A DNA stretch of 64,000 nucleotides from Bacteroidales bacterium KHT7 (GTDB lineage Bacteria; Bacteroidota; Bacteroidia; Bacteroidales; Bacteroidaceae): assembly GCA_900102385.1 (NCBI GenBank), contig FNBQ01000002.1, positions 124,001 to 188,000 on the forward strand, read 5' to 3'. Positions 9,169 through 18,499 of this stretch are shown piece after piece. Made by a program: the position numbers and the translations under genes. The notes under the pieces were generated by a model. It was not told the DNA's origin. It ran no database searches and saw only the letters and a list, made by a program, of their open reading frames with translations. Positions within the stretch are counted from its first letter, which is position 1, and each line of letters begins with the position of its first letter.

Positions 9169-9194
9169 CCGAAGTTAAACTAATAATTTTGGTG

Positions 9195-10100
9195 ATGGAA
9201 ACAGAAAACAAGACTGTTCTTTTTTATGACAAACGTAGTGTGTTGAAAAATATCGCCGTTGGAACATCGGTATTTTGCAATAATTTCAAGTCGCTTTTCC
9301 TGAAGGGCTTGCCTTATATTCTATTGTTGGCAGTGTTTACAGCGTTGTTGAATATGTCTTACAACCCTGAATTTATTTTACAGAACATTCTGATTTTTAT
9401 TGTGGAAGCGGTGTTTAGTATCTTTGCCAATTCTTTATTGCTGGCGTTTATTGCCGCTAATATGGAATATTATAGTGTTTACAACAAAGTGCCTCAATAT
9501 TCGCTTAAAGAGATGTTTGATCTTGTTATGAAGAAAATATGGAAGGCTTTGGCAACAATAATAACAAATATTTTATTTTATACACTTATATTTGCATTTA
9601 TTGCTTTTGTTTCCGTAGAAGCGAATTTGTCATGGGATATGGCTATTATTCTTATTCTTGTGGCTTTTGTGGCGTGTATTCTTCTTGCAATTCCGCTTGG
9701 CTTGTGGGAGGTCGAGTTCAACATTACAGATTACCGATATGGCTTCTCGCTTGCAAACTCGTTTAAATTAGGCTACGGCAATTTTGTGAATTCCCTCGTT
9801 CTGTTAATCCTGATTTGTTGTGCGTTGGTTGTTCCGATGTTGCTTGTGGCAAGCCCGAGAATGATTCTTTTCCTGTCGGAGAATATGTTTATGCAGAGTA
9901 AGGAGATGGGCGATAATGTTTCGCTTCCTGGATATTTCGGAGCGTTGCAAGGTCTTTCAGTCTTTGTGATAAGCCTTGTTGCATCGGTTGTTAATATTGT
10001 GCTTTTCTGTATATATTTCTTCTTCTACGGAAGTCTGCTGAATGGTGCAGACAAGAAGAGGGCCTATAAGAGTGAAATTGAAGCAGAGGAGATTCAATAG
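9195..10100 (+). CDS. polytopic inner-membrane protein of unknown function
   Basis: The 301-aa product has a short cytoplasmic start (METENKTVLFYDKRS) and about six hydrophobic segments, including GLPYILLLAVFTALL, ILIFIVEAVFSIFANSLLLAFIA, TIITNILFYTLIFAFIAFVS, MAIILILVAFVACILLA and a C-terminal VISLVASVVNIVLFCIYFFF. The charged tail is cytoplasmic. The general look recalls DUF4013-like or YihY-like membrane proteins, but I do not recognise a family with confidence. The start at 9195 is set by the promoter at 9137-9168. The stop overlaps the convergent lipoprotein gene by 7 nt. Confidence 0.75.
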   Translation: METENKTVLFYDKRSVLKNIAVGTSVFCNNFKSLFLKGLPYILLLAVFTALLNMSYNPEFILQNILIFIVEAVFSIFANSLLLAFIAANMEYYSVYNKVPQYSLKEMFDLVMKKIWKALATIITNILFYTLIFAFIAFVSVEANLSWDMAIILILVAFVACILLAIPLGLWEVEFNITDYRYGFSLANSFKLGYGNFVNSLVLLILICCALVVPMLLVASPRMILFLSENMFMQSKEMGDNVSLPGYFGALQGLSVFVISLVASVVNIVLFCIYFFFYGSLLNGADKKRAYKSEIEAEEIQ

Positions 10101-10663
10101 TAGAAAATCTCTCTCTGTTCTATAAATTCCTTGCCGTTGTTGTTGTATTTTAGCTTTCGCTTAGTCCAGTTCCCGTTATTGTCGAAAGTCAGATACATAT
10201 AGTCTATGGCATAGTTGCGGTTTTCCTCATCATGGTTTATCCCATTGAAAATATGCGATTCATGATGACGAAGACCGTTTTTGTATGTGTACTTTATTAT
10301 CTCGTTGCGCTTGCACGCATTGCAGGCATTGTGGTCGCTGTTGCATTTCTCGATAGTCTGCGTAAGTTGTCTGTTCTTATCGAAGACAAACTGAATGGTC
10401 AGAGTGCGGTCGCTCGTCTTGCAGATGACAGTTGAAATGTTGTCGTGGTTGTCGTGGTTAACGTACACGTCGCTGTATGTGCCAGAACTAATGGATGTAA
10501 GCTTGCCACTTCGCGAGAAATATAAGGTATCATCGTTGATGACATATTTCTTTACCTTCCCTTTCAGTTGGAAGGTTGGCAAATCCGTAGACCCGCTACA
10601 CGATGCCAAAATTATAATAAACGAAAATATTGTTGTATTAACAATTTTTTTACCAAAACTCAT
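10094..10663 (-). CDS. small lipoprotein of unknown function
   Basis: The 189-aa product has a lipoprotein signal ending in the lipobox LASC, then SGS. The mature part is rich in short beta-hairpin phrases such as KGKVKKYVINDDTLYFSRSGKLTSI, IIKYTYKNGL and LTFDNNGNWTKRKLKYNNNGKEF. These resemble the RHS-like or MORN-like tyrosine repeats seen in other Bacteroidetes lipoproteins. No catalytic motif was seen. It converges on the upstream membrane protein gene with a 7-nt overlap of coding ends, so no terminator can lie between them. Confidence 0.75.
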   Translation of the reverse strand: MSFGKKIVNTTIFSFIIILASCSGSTDLPTFQLKGKVKKYVINDDTLYFSRSGKLTSISSGTYSDVYVNHDNHDNISTVICKTSDRTLTIQFVFDKNRQLTQTIEKCNSDHNACNACKRNEIIKYTYKNGLRHHESHIFNGINHDEENRNYAIDYMYLTFDNNGNWTKRKLKYNNNGKEFIEQREIFYY

Positions 10664-10695
10664 ATGTAAATAAAGTTGTACCTTATAAAACGATG

Positions 10696-10703
10696 CAAAG
10701 GTA
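10696..10703 (-). promoter_or_regulatory. -7 box for the lipoprotein gene
   Basis: TACCTTTG on the reverse strand, 33 nt before the ATG. A TTTC lies 21 nt further upstream as an imperfect -33 element. Confidence 0.6.
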
Positions 10704-10797
10704 CAACTTCTATTTATAAATACCGAAAATTCGTAGCGTGTTTTTTCTGCTCGAAATACTTTTTTGCCATAAAATGAAACATATAGAGCACCTGACT

Positions 10798-12996
10798 TTA
10801 TATTCTGTTCACCTGTTTCACACCCTTTATTGTTCTGAGTTTGCGCAGAAGAGCCTCGAGTTTTGTGATGTCGTCGACCATAATTGTCACGTTTCCGGAG
10901 AAAAGTCCGTCGTTCGAACTGATGTTTATGTTTCGCAGAACAACCTTTTCTTCTTTTGATATTATCGAAGTGATGTTGTTCACGATTGTGATGTCGTCGT
11001 TACCGATTACTCTAACCGTTATTTCGTACTGCGAGCCGCCCTTGCCTGCCCATTTTGCCTTAACTATTCTGTAGCCGAAGCGTTTTCGAAGTTCGGTTGC
11101 GTTTGGACAGTCGGAACGATGCACCTTTATTCCGCCGTTTACAGTAACAAATCCGAAGATGTCATCGCCGTAAATAGGGTGGCAGCATCGTGCAAGCGTA
11201 AAGTCGATGCCCTTCATGTTCTGGTCAATCACAAGAACATCGTTGCCCATGCCTTGTGGCAGAGCATTCGTGTTGTTGATGTAGGTGTCTGCGCTTGTAA
11301 CGGTTGTCCCTGTCTCCGGATTAAGCATAGACAAGTATAGTTCAAGAACGCTGTTCACGTCGCGCTTGTTCTCGGCAATGTCAGCATAGAATTCAGAGCC
11401 TATTTTGTAGCCGAGTTTCTTTATCAGACGCATCATTATCGTCTCGTCATAGTCGAGTTTGCGGTTCTTGAACTTTCGCTGAAGTTCTTCCTTGCCAAAT
11501 TCGGCCTGCTTTATGAGGGTTTCTTTGAGCGACTGCCTGATTTTTGTGCGTGCGTGCGGAGTTGCAGCGATGTTCAGCCATTCAGTCTTCGGTGTCTGAG
11601 TTGACGACGTGATGATTTCAACTTGGTCGCCGCTTTGCAGAACGTGGCGCATGTTTACAATCTTTCCGTTTATGCGTGCCGATGTGCATCGGCTTCCCAC
11701 GTTTGTGTGAATTCGATAGGCAAAATCGAGCACCGTCGCACCCTTTGCCAGTTTGTACAAATCGCCTTTCGGGGTGAAGACAAAAACCTCGTCTTCGTAC
11801 AACTCCATCTTGAACTGGTCCATCAGGTTGCGGTCGTCGGCGTTGGTTTCGAGAGCCGTTCGAATGCTTGTCAGAATCTCGTCGATGCCGTTGTCGCCCT
11901 TGATGCCCTTGTATCTCCAGTGGGCAGCAAGGCCTCGTTCGGCAATCTCGTCCATTCTTTCAGAGCGGATTTGCACCTCGACCCACTTTCCCTGCGGACC
12001 CATAACGGTTATGTGCAGACTCTCATATCCGTTGCTCTTCGGAATTGAAAGCCAGTCGCGCAATCGTTTGGGGTTTGGCTGATACATATCCGTGATGATA
12101 GAGTAGACGAGCCAGCAATCCTGTTTTTCTTTTTCAACGGGGGAGTCGAGAATGATTCGTATGGCAAACAAGTCGTACACGCCCTCGAAAGCGCATTTCT
12201 GTTTTTTCATTTTCTGCCATATCGAGTGGATGCTCTTCGTTCTTCCCTTCATGTGAAATTTCAGTCCGGCATCCTTCAGTTTTTTCTCGATTGGCAAGAT
12301 GAATTCCGAAATATATTGGTCGCGCGCCTTTTTCGTAGCGTTCAGCTTGTCCTTAATCATATAGTAGGCATCGTGCTCAAGATATTTAAGCGACAAGTCT
12401 TCCAATTCCGATTTCAGAGTGTACAGACCGAGTTTGTGGGCGAGTGGGGCATAGAGGTACGCCGCTTCTTGTGCCACCTGTTTCTGCGCCGAAATGTTGT
12501 CGGTGTCGCGAATCTGCCTCATCAGATTTACTCTGCTGCCAATCAGAATAAGGATTACGCGCATGTCCTCGGCAAACGACAGCAAGAGGTTTCTGAAGTT
12601 CTCGCTCTCGATCGTCGGTTTCTTTGAATAGAGTTCGTTAATCTTTATCAATCCCGAAACAATCCCGGCAACATCCTCTCCGAAATCGTTCTTTATCTGT
12701 TCGGTCGAAGTTGTGTTGTTCTGCACGCAGTCGTGCAGCATTATGCTTAGAACCGACGCTCGGCTCATGCCAATCTCGGACGCCACGATGATGGCAGTCT
12801 GCATATCCGAAATTATGGGGTTTAGTCCGAACTGGTCGCGTTTTATTCCGTTGTTTGATACGGCTTCTATCAGAATATCCTTTATTTTTGCACAATCGTC
12901 ATGTCGTAATGTATCTTCCGACAGTTTTAGTAGTTGACGGTACAAGGTGAAAAGCATAACCTTTTCTTCGTTTGTGAAGAATGTGTTTTCGTTCAT
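10798..12996 (-). CDS. RelA/SpoT-family (p)ppGpp synthetase with degenerate hydrolase domain
   Basis: This 732-aa protein has the long Rel architecture: HD domain (about 20-190), synthetase (245-365), TGS (about 400-460) and a C-terminal ACT domain. The synthetase looks intact: KGRTKSIHSIW, YDLFAIRIIL (D275), SNGYESLH (Y324, H328), and E340/Q342 in VEVQIR. In the HD domain only H88-D89 remain. Positions aligned with RelSeq H53, E81, D82, D144 and N148 are N59, Q92, N93, S154 and L158. It is therefore predicted to make but not degrade the alarmone. RLRD at 311-314 resembles the RxKD type rather than the ExDD of E. coli RelA. A second, hydrolase-competent enzyme would be needed elsewhere in the genome. 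Confidence 0.92.
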   Translation of the reverse strand: MNENTFFTNEEKVMLFTLYRQLLKLSEDTLRHDDCAKIKDILIEAVSNNGIKRDQFGLNPIISDMQTAIIVASEIGMSRASVLSIMLHDCVQNNTTSTEQIKNDFGEDVAGIVSGLIKINELYSKKPTIESENFRNLLLSFAEDMRVILILIGSRVNLMRQIRDTDNISAQKQVAQEAAYLYAPLAHKLGLYTLKSELEDLSLKYLEHDAYYMIKDKLNATKKARDQYISEFILPIEKKLKDAGLKFHMKGRTKSIHSIWQKMKKQKCAFEGVYDLFAIRIILDSPVEKEKQDCWLVYSIITDMYQPNPKRLRDWLSIPKSNGYESLHITVMGPQGKWVEVQIRSERMDEIAERGLAAHWRYKGIKGDNGIDEILTSIRTALETNADDRNLMDQFKMELYEDEVFVFTPKGDLYKLAKGATVLDFAYRIHTNVGSRCTSARINGKIVNMRHVLQSGDQVEIITSSTQTPKTEWLNIAATPHARTKIRQSLKETLIKQAEFGKEELQRKFKNRKLDYDETIMMRLIKKLGYKIGSEFYADIAENKRDVNSVLELYLSMLNPETGTTVTSADTYINNTNALPQGMGNDVLVIDQNMKGIDFTLARCCHPIYGDDIFGFVTVNGGIKVHRSDCPNATELRKRFGYRIVKAKWAGKGGSQYEITVRVIGNDDITIVNNITSIISKEEKVVLRNINISSNDGLFSGNVTIMVDDITKLEALLRKLRTIKGVKQVNRI

Positions 12997-13024
12997 ATCC
13001 TGTCTGTGTATAGTTTTATAGTTA

Positions 13025-13032
13025 CAAAAATA
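13025..13032 (-). promoter_or_regulatory. -7 box for the rel gene
   Basis: TATTTTTG on the reverse strand, 28 nt upstream of the rel ATG. No -33 element at normal spacing was found. It is divergent from the DUF4301 promoter next to it. Confidence 0.5.
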
Positions 13033-13041
13033 AGTTTTTTT

Positions 13042-13074
13042 TTTGAAACATGGTGCAAATACAATATATTTTTG
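13042..13074 (+). promoter_or_regulatory. promoter for DUF4301-purT
   Basis: TTTG (13042-13045), 21 nt, TATTTTTG (13067-13074). A second TATTTTTG overlaps at 13075-13082. The ATG of the DUF4301 gene follows at 13122. Confidence 0.65.
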
Positions 13075-13121
13075 TATTTTTGACGAATAAATTTTAATAT
13101 CAACCTTTTAAATATACAAGT

Positions 13122-14648
13122 ATGTTGACACTACAGGACAAGGAATTCCTTGCATCAAAGGGAATAACAGAAGAGCAGGTTGCTGCGCAGTTGAAGGATT
13201 TGGAGAGAGGCTTCCCGTTTTTGAAGCTTGCAGGTGCGGCCGAGGCTGGAAAGGGCATTGTGGTTTGTGATGATGCGGCTGTAAGCGGATATCTCGACAC
13301 ATGGAAAGAGTATAAGAAGAGCAACAGCGGAAAGATTTTTAAGTTTGTCCCAGCCAGCGGAGCAGCAAGCCGAATGTTCAAGAATCTCTTTGAGTTTGTA
13401 GATGCTGAATATGATGAACCTACATCGGATTTTGAAAAGAAGTTCTTTGCAGAGATAAAGAAGTTTGCCTTCTACGATGCGCTTGATAAGGCTTGTAAGA
13501 AAACAAAAGGTAAGAATATCGACGAACTCGTGGCTGAAGGCTCGTATAAGGCCGTTGTAAGCACTCTGCTCGACAAGGACGGTCTTAACTACGGACAACT
13601 TCCGAAGGGACTCCTCCTGTTCCACTCTTACGATGACGGCTCGCGCACTCCGCTCGAGGAACATCTGGTAGAAGGCGCGCTTTATGCTGCCGATGGTGCA
13701 GGAAACGTGAATGTTCATTTCACCGTAAGTCCTGAGCACAGGGCGATGTTCGAGAAACTCGTGGCAGAGAAGGTTAAGAAGTACGAGGATAGGTTCGGCG
13801 TCAAATACAATGTTTCGTTCTCTGAGCAGAAATCAAGCACCGATACGGTTGCCGGCACGATGAATAACCAGCCGTTCCGCACAAGCGATGGCAAGATTCT
13901 GTTCCGTCCGGGCGGTCATGGTGCTCTTATCGAGAATCTTAACGACCTCGATGCCGACGTTGTCTTCATCAAGAATATCGACAATCTTGTTCCTGATTGC
14001 TTGAAGGACGAGACCGTAAAATACAAGATGGTTCTTGCCGGACTGCTCGTTTCATTGCAGAAGAAGGCATTTGCATATCTGAAGAAGTTGGATAGCGGAG
14101 TCTATACTCATGCCGACCTCGAAGAGATTATCCGTTTTGTTCAGCAAGATTTGTGCTGTCGCAATCCAAAGATAAAGGAGTTGGAGGATGCCGACCTCGT
14201 AATCTATCTGAAAGGCAAACTTAACAGACCGATGCGTGTGTGCGGAATGGTCAAGAATATCGGCGAGCCGGGCGGCGGTCCGTTCTTGGTTTACAATGCC
14301 GACGGAACAATTTCTTTGCAGATTCTCGAGAGTTCTCAGATTGACAAGAACAACAAGGAAAGCATGGAGATGTTCACAAAGGGAACTCACTTCAATCCGG
14401 TAGACCTCGTTTGCAGTCTGAAGAACTACAAGGGCGAGAAATTCAACCTGCCTGAGTATGTAGACAAGAGCACAGGCTTCATCTCTTACAAGTCAAAGAA
14501 CGGCAAGGATTTGAAGGCTCTCGAACTTCCGGGCTTGTGGAATGGCGCGATGAGCAACTGGAATACCGTGTTTGTTGAAGTTCCGCTTATCACCTTCAAT
14601 CCGGTTAAGACCGTGAACGACTTGCTTCGTGAGCAGCATCAGAAGTAA
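13122..14648 (+). CDS. DUF4301 family protein
   Basis: The 508-aa protein matches the Bacteroidetes-restricted DUF4301 family. Its signature near the N-terminus is FVPASGAASRMFKNLFEF, which resembles the glycine-rich nucleotide loop of sugar nucleotidyltransferases. Other conserved-looking stretches are GLLLFHSYDDGSRTPLEEHL, GKILFRPGGHGALIENLNDLDADVVFIKNID and NIGEPGGGPFLV. These are also nucleotidyltransferase-like; this is my inference, as no activity is established. No signal peptide, so cytoplasmic. purT starts 33 nt downstream on the same strand, hinting at a link to nucleotide metabolism. Confidence 0.85.
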   Translation: MLTLQDKEFLASKGITEEQVAAQLKDLERGFPFLKLAGAAEAGKGIVVCDDAAVSGYLDTWKEYKKSNSGKIFKFVPASGAASRMFKNLFEFVDAEYDEPTSDFEKKFFAEIKKFAFYDALDKACKKTKGKNIDELVAEGSYKAVVSTLLDKDGLNYGQLPKGLLLFHSYDDGSRTPLEEHLVEGALYAADGAGNVNVHFTVSPEHRAMFEKLVAEKVKKYEDRFGVKYNVSFSEQKSSTDTVAGTMNNQPFRTSDGKILFRPGGHGALIENLNDLDADVVFIKNIDNLVPDCLKDETVKYKMVLAGLLVSLQKKAFAYLKKLDSGVYTHADLEEIIRFVQQDLCCRNPKIKELEDADLVIYLKGKLNRPMRVCGMVKNIGEPGGGPFLVYNADGTISLQILESSQIDKNNKESMEMFTKGTHFNPVDLVCSLKNYKGEKFNLPEYVDKSTGFISYKSKNGKDLKALELPGLWNGAMSNWNTVFVEVPLITFNPVKTVNDLLREQHQK

Positions 14649-14681
14649 TCAAAGAAAAATAATCAATATATTCAACGTAAA

Positions 14682-15845
14682 ATGAAAAAAATTCTGCTCC
14701 TGGGTTCAGGAGAGTTAGGTAAGGAGTTTGTAATTGCCTGCAAACGCAAGGGACAGTATGTCATTGCTTGCGATTCGTATGCAAAAGCGCCAGCTATGCA
14801 GGTGGCTGACGAGTGTGAGGTTTTCTCGATGCTCGACGGAGAGGCTTTGGAGGCTGTGGTGCGTAAGCATAAGCCAGATGTGATTGTTCCAGAGATTGAG
14901 GCTATTCGTACCGAAAAACTGTACGATTTCGAGAAAGAAGGAATACAGGTTGTTCCAAGTGCGAAGGCTGTAAACTTCACAATGAACCGAAAGGCAATCC
15001 GCGAGTTGGCTCATACCGAACTCGGTTTGAAGACAGCCAACTACCGTTATGCCACAACCTTCGAAGAGTTGCAGGCTGCTGCAAACGAAGTAGGATTCCC
15101 TTGCATCATCAAGCCTCTGATGTCATCATCGGGGCACGGACAGAGCAAGGTAGATTCTGCCGACGATTTGAAGAAGGCTTGGGACTATGCTTGCAGCGGT
15201 GCTCGTGGCGACCTTATGGAGGTTATCGTAGAACAGTTCATCAAGTTCGACAGCGAGATCACTCTGCTTACCGTTACTCAGAAGAATGGTCCTACGCTTT
15301 TCTGCAATCCTATCGGACATGTGCAGAAGGGTGGTGACTATCGCGAGAGTTTCCAGCCGGCAACAATCTCGCCAGAGCAACTCGAAGAGGCTAAGCGTAT
15401 GGCTGCCAAGGTTACCGAGGCACTTACAGGAGCAGGAATTTGGGGTGTTGAGTTCTTCCTCAGCAACAAAGACGGCGTTTTCTTCTCTGAGTTGAGCCCG
15501 CGTCCGCACGATACGGGTATGGTTACGCTTGCCGGAACACAGAATCTCAGCGAGTTCGAACTTCATGCCAGAGCGGTGCTCGGACTTCCTATTCCATGCA
15601 TTTCGCAGGAGCGTCAGGGCGTTAGTGCCGTAATTCTTTCAGAAATCGAGAAGAAAAATCCTGATTACGAAGGAATGGAAGATGTTTGCGCGGCAGAAAA
15701 GACTTATCTGCGCATCTTTGGCAAGCCCGAGGCTCACGTTGGCAGACGTATGGGAGTTGTTGTATGCTGGGACGACTTGAATGCCGACCAGAATGCTTTG
15801 CGCGACAAATGCAAGGCTCTTGCGGCAAAAGTTACAGTAAAATGA
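14682..15845 (+). CDS. purT: formate-dependent phosphoribosylglycinamide formyltransferase
   Basis: PurT makes formyl-GAR in purine synthesis from formate, ATP and GAR, an alternative to folate-dependent PurN. The 387-aa ATP-grasp protein shows the N-terminal [41 protein letters not shown], the ATP-binding [12 protein letters not shown] and the metal-binding [16 protein letters not shown]. All are family hallmarks, and the length is normal. Using formate fits a fermenting anaerobe. It is followed by a 13-bp hairpin terminator that also holds the promoter of the next unit. Confidence 0.95.
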   Translation: MKKILLLGSGELGKEFVIACKRKGQYVIACDSYAKAPAMQVADECEVFSMLDGEALEAVVRKHKPDVIVPEIEAIRTEKLYDFEKEGIQVVPSAKAVNFTMNRKAIRELAHTELGLKTANYRYATTFEELQAAANEVGFPCIIKPLMSSSGHGQSKVDSADDLKKAWDYACSGARGDLMEVIVEQFIKFDSEITLLTVTQKNGPTLFCNPIGHVQKGGDYRESFQPATISPEQLEEAKRMAAKVTEALTGAGIWGVEFFLSNKDGVFFSELSPRPHDTGMVTLAGTQNLSEFELHARAVLGLPIPCISQERQGVSAVILSEIEKKNPDYEGMEDVCAAEKTYLRIFGKPEAHVGRRMGVVVCWDDLNADQNALRDKCKALAAKVTVK

Positions 15846-15875
15846 AAATATTGTAAAAAAATAGGATAAAATGTT

Positions 15876-15914
15876 ACGAGTGCAAATATTTTTATTATAT
15901 TTGCACTCGTTTTT
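15876..15914 (+). terminator. purT terminator overlapping the tRNA promoter
   Basis: Perfect 13-bp inverted repeat: ACGAGTGCAAATA at 15876-15888 and its complement at 15898-15910, with a 9-nt loop and then T residues. The right arm contains most of TATATTTG (15896-15903), the -7 element for the following tRNA. Confidence 0.8.
15896..15903 (+). promoter_or_regulatory. -7 box for tRNA-Gly
   Basis: TATATTTG, 43 nt before the first tRNA base, overlapping the purT terminator hairpin. No clear TTTG -33 element at 19-21 nt. Confidence 0.5.
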
Positions 15915-15945
15915 GAAACTATTTTGAACAAAACGAAACCTTAAT

Positions 15946-16018
15946 GCGGTTATAGCTCAGTTGGTAGAGCGTTGGCTTCCCAAGCCGAAGGTCACGGGTT
16001 CGAGACCCGCTAACCGCT
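15946..16018 (+). tRNA. tRNA-Gly(CCC)
   Basis: A 73-nt cloverleaf. The acceptor arms GCGGTTA and TAACCGC pair perfectly. The D arm is GCTC-AGTTGGTA-GAGC. The anticodon stem TTGGC/GCCGA encloses TTCCCAA, anticodon CCC. The T arm is ACGGG-TTCGAGA-CCCGC with one A-C mismatch at its base. The discriminator is T, usual for bacterial tRNA-Gly. It is followed by CAAA, so the CCA end is not encoded and must be added. nhaD starts 30 nt after its end. Confidence 0.96.
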
Positions 16019-16047
16019 CAAAAGAAAATGCACAAATATTTGCCGCA

Positions 16048-17460
16048 ATGACCCTAATTATTGTCCTTATATTGTTATTGGGTTATGTTGCAATTGCAAC
16101 AGAGCATATTACAAACATAAACAAAGCCTCGGTAGCTATGTTTCTGGGTGTAATAGGTTGGCTGCTCTATATGTTCTTCGGCGAATATTACGTATCGGAA
16201 AATTATCCACTTGAATATTCGGCTTATCTTAGCGGAACGGCAGAAAACGTATGGTCTCTGCGCTCGTTCATAGCACAGCATGTCTTTGTGGGCTATGTTG
16301 CAAGCGCAGCTGAAATCGTCTTGTTCTTTGTTGCTACGATGAATATCGTCTCGGTACTGAATGCCAACGAATGTTTTGATTTCATCTCCGAGTGGATGCG
16401 TACGAGAAACAGCAAGAAACTTGTTTGGATGGTTGCTCTCGTAACGTTCCTCATATCTTTCAATCTCGACAATCTTACAACCGTCATGATGATGATTGTG
16501 ATATTGCGAAAGTTGATTCCGAATGTACACGACCGTGCATTGTATAACTGCGTTGTGATTCTTGCAGCAAACTGCGGCGGATGTTGTTCGTGCATCGGCG
16601 ATGTAACAACGCTGATGATATGGGTTAAGGGTGCGGTTACCCCTACGGCATTTACGGTCGGCCTTATTCTTCCAGCTTTGGTTGCACTCGCTATCCCTAC
16701 ATATCTTGTTTCGAGAGTTCTTCCTGAAAGGGTGAGCCTGACATCTCAGTTGGGAATGTATAACGGTGACGACAGCGTTTTGAGCCGTTGGCAAAGACTC
16801 CTGATGCTGTTTGTAGGCATCGGCGGCCTGTGGGCAATCCCTACATTCCATAACCTCACAAAGTTGCCGCCTTTTGTCGGGGCAATGTGTATTCTCTCAA
16901 TTCTGTGGATTATTTACGAAGTCTGTAATCTGAAGAGAATGAGAAACGATGTTATGGTTAATAACCAGCGAGTTCCTTATTCAATACAGGATGTGAACAG
17001 CCAGCTTATCCTCTTCTTCTTGGGTATTTGGTTTGCCATCGGTGCGATAGAAGAGACAGGCGCGTTGGAAACAATGGCAAACTGGCTTGACGAGAATATT
17101 CACAACGTGTATATAATAAGTGTTGCGCTCGGATTTGTTTCGAGTGTGCTTGATAATATTCCGTTGGTGGCAAGTAGCATCTCTATGTACGATGTTGTCG
17201 ACCCAGCCGATGTGACAGGTAGTGACTATGCCAGCGCATTCAGTCAGAACGGTTCGTATTGGCAGATTCTCGCATACTGTAGTGCTGTTGGCGGTAGCTT
17301 GATGACAATTGGTTCTCAGGCTGGATTCGCTGTGATGAAAGTTGAAAGAATAAGACTGAAATGGTATCTTCGCCACTTCTCATGGATGGTTCTTCTGGGA
17401 TGGGGTGCAGGACTTATTGTTTATTGGGTAACAGAAATATTGTACGAATATTGTTTTTAG
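16048..17460 (+). CDS. nhaD: NhaD-type Na+/H+ antiporter
   Basis: The 470-aa membrane protein has about 12 hydrophobic segments and two repeated ion-transporter motifs, SFNLDNLTTVMMMIVILRKL and VSSVLDNIPLVASSISMY, typical of the NhaD/ArsB superfamily. It exchanges sodium for protons and so supports pH and sodium balance alongside the ATP synthase further downstream. I start it at the ATG at 16048 (MTLIIVLILLLGYVA). The longer in-frame reading from 15961 is inside the tRNA. Only 30 nt separate it from the tRNA and no separate promoter was seen. pfkA follows after 35 nt. Confidence 0.92.
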   Translation: MTLIIVLILLLGYVAIATEHITNINKASVAMFLGVIGWLLYMFFGEYYVSENYPLEYSAYLSGTAENVWSLRSFIAQHVFVGYVASAAEIVLFFVATMNIVSVLNANECFDFISEWMRTRNSKKLVWMVALVTFLISFNLDNLTTVMMMIVILRKLIPNVHDRALYNCVVILAANCGGCCSCIGDVTTLMIWVKGAVTPTAFTVGLILPALVALAIPTYLVSRVLPERVSLTSQLGMYNGDDSVLSRWQRLLMLFVGIGGLWAIPTFHNLTKLPPFVGAMCILSILWIIYEVCNLKRMRNDVMVNNQRVPYSIQDVNSQLILFFLGIWFAIGAIEETGALETMANWLDENIHNVYIISVALGFVSSVLDNIPLVASSISMYDVVDPADVTGSDYASAFSQNGSYWQILAYCSAVGGSLMTIGSQAGFAVMKVERIRLKWYLRHFSWMVLLGWGAGLIVYWVTEILYEYCF

Positions 17461-17495
17461 GATAATTTTATAGCAGACGCAAAAATCTATAGCTT

Positions 17496-18473
17496 ATGGC
17501 AAGAGTAAAGTGTATTGGTATTCTTACTTCCGGAGGCGATGCTCCGGGAATGAATGCTGCCATACGTGCGATAACACGAAGTGGTATTTGTAACGGTTTC
17601 ACCGTGAAGGCAATCTATCGCGGTTATGAGGGTTTGATGAACAATGAAATTGTTCCGTTCTCTACAGAAAACGTAAGTAACATTATACAACGAGGCGGAA
17701 CGATCCTGAAAACCGCGCGTTCTAAGGGCTTCGAGACTCCTGAAGGACGAAAGAAGGCATACGACAACATGGTTGCTAACGGAATCGATGCGCTTGTCGT
17801 AATTGGCGGAAACGGCTCTCTGACGGGCGCAAAAATCTTTGCTGAAGAATATGATGTGCCTTGCATCGGTCTGCCGGGAACAATCGACAATGACCTTTAT
17901 GGAACAGACCTCACTATCGGTTACGATACAACGTTGAATACCATCGTCGACTGTGTTGATAAGATTCGCGATACGGCTAATTCGCATGAGCGTATCTTCT
18001 TTGTTGAGGTTATGGGACGTGATGCCGGATTCCTTGCGCAGAATAGTGCCATCGCATCAGGTGCAGAGGCTGCCATCATTCCAGAGGATAATACGGATGC
18101 CGACCAGTTGGAGCACTTCATCGGCCGAGGTATCAGAAAGTCAAAGAATTCATCAATCGTCATTGTGAGCGAGAGTCCGAAATGCGGTGCGATGTATTAT
18201 GCAGAGCGCGTAAGAAAGGAATATCCTCAGTACGATGTCCGTGTTTCTATTCTTGGACACTTGCAGAGAGGCGGAAGTCCATCGGCACGCGATAGAATAC
18301 TTGCCAGCCGCTTGGGTGCGGGAGCAATCGATGCTCTGCTCGACGGACAGCGTAATGTTATGATTGGAATCAAGCAGGACAATGTTGTCTATGTTCCTTT
18401 TGTCGATGCAATCAAGAAAGAGAAACCTATAAATAAGGAGCTTATCAGGGTTCTCGATGAATTGTCAATATAA
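17496..18473 (+). CDS. pfkA: 6-phosphofructokinase
   Basis: The 325-aa protein has the family's normal length and motifs: [30 protein letters not shown], the catalytic GTIDND loop, [14 protein letters not shown] and [13 protein letters not shown]. It phosphorylates fructose 6-phosphate. The motif usually written GGDGS reads GGNGS here (N106), so the magnesium-binding aspartate equivalent to E. coli D103 is replaced. The following glycine is kept, favouring ATP over pyrophosphate as donor. A strong terminator follows. Confidence 0.92.
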   Translation: MARVKCIGILTSGGDAPGMNAAIRAITRSGICNGFTVKAIYRGYEGLMNNEIVPFSTENVSNIIQRGGTILKTARSKGFETPEGRKKAYDNMVANGIDALVVIGGNGSLTGAKIFAEEYDVPCIGLPGTIDNDLYGTDLTIGYDTTLNTIVDCVDKIRDTANSHERIFFVEVMGRDAGFLAQNSAIASGAEAAIIPEDNTDADQLEHFIGRGIRKSKNSSIVIVSESPKCGAMYYAERVRKEYPQYDVRVSILGHLQRGGSPSARDRILASRLGAGAIDALLDGQRNVMIGIKQDNVVYVPFVDAIKKEKPINKELIRVLDELSI

Positions 18474-18499
18474 TATCGAAATCACCGATTACAATGATA

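Noticed and set aside
15961-16047. N-terminal extension of nhaD from an ATG inside the tRNA
   Set aside because: It would translate tRNA sequence. The family's first membrane helix starts at the ATG at 16048.
17496-18473. Pyrophosphate-dependent phosphofructokinase
   Set aside because: The residue after N106 is glycine, as in ATP-dependent enzymes; PPi-dependent forms usually have aspartate there.
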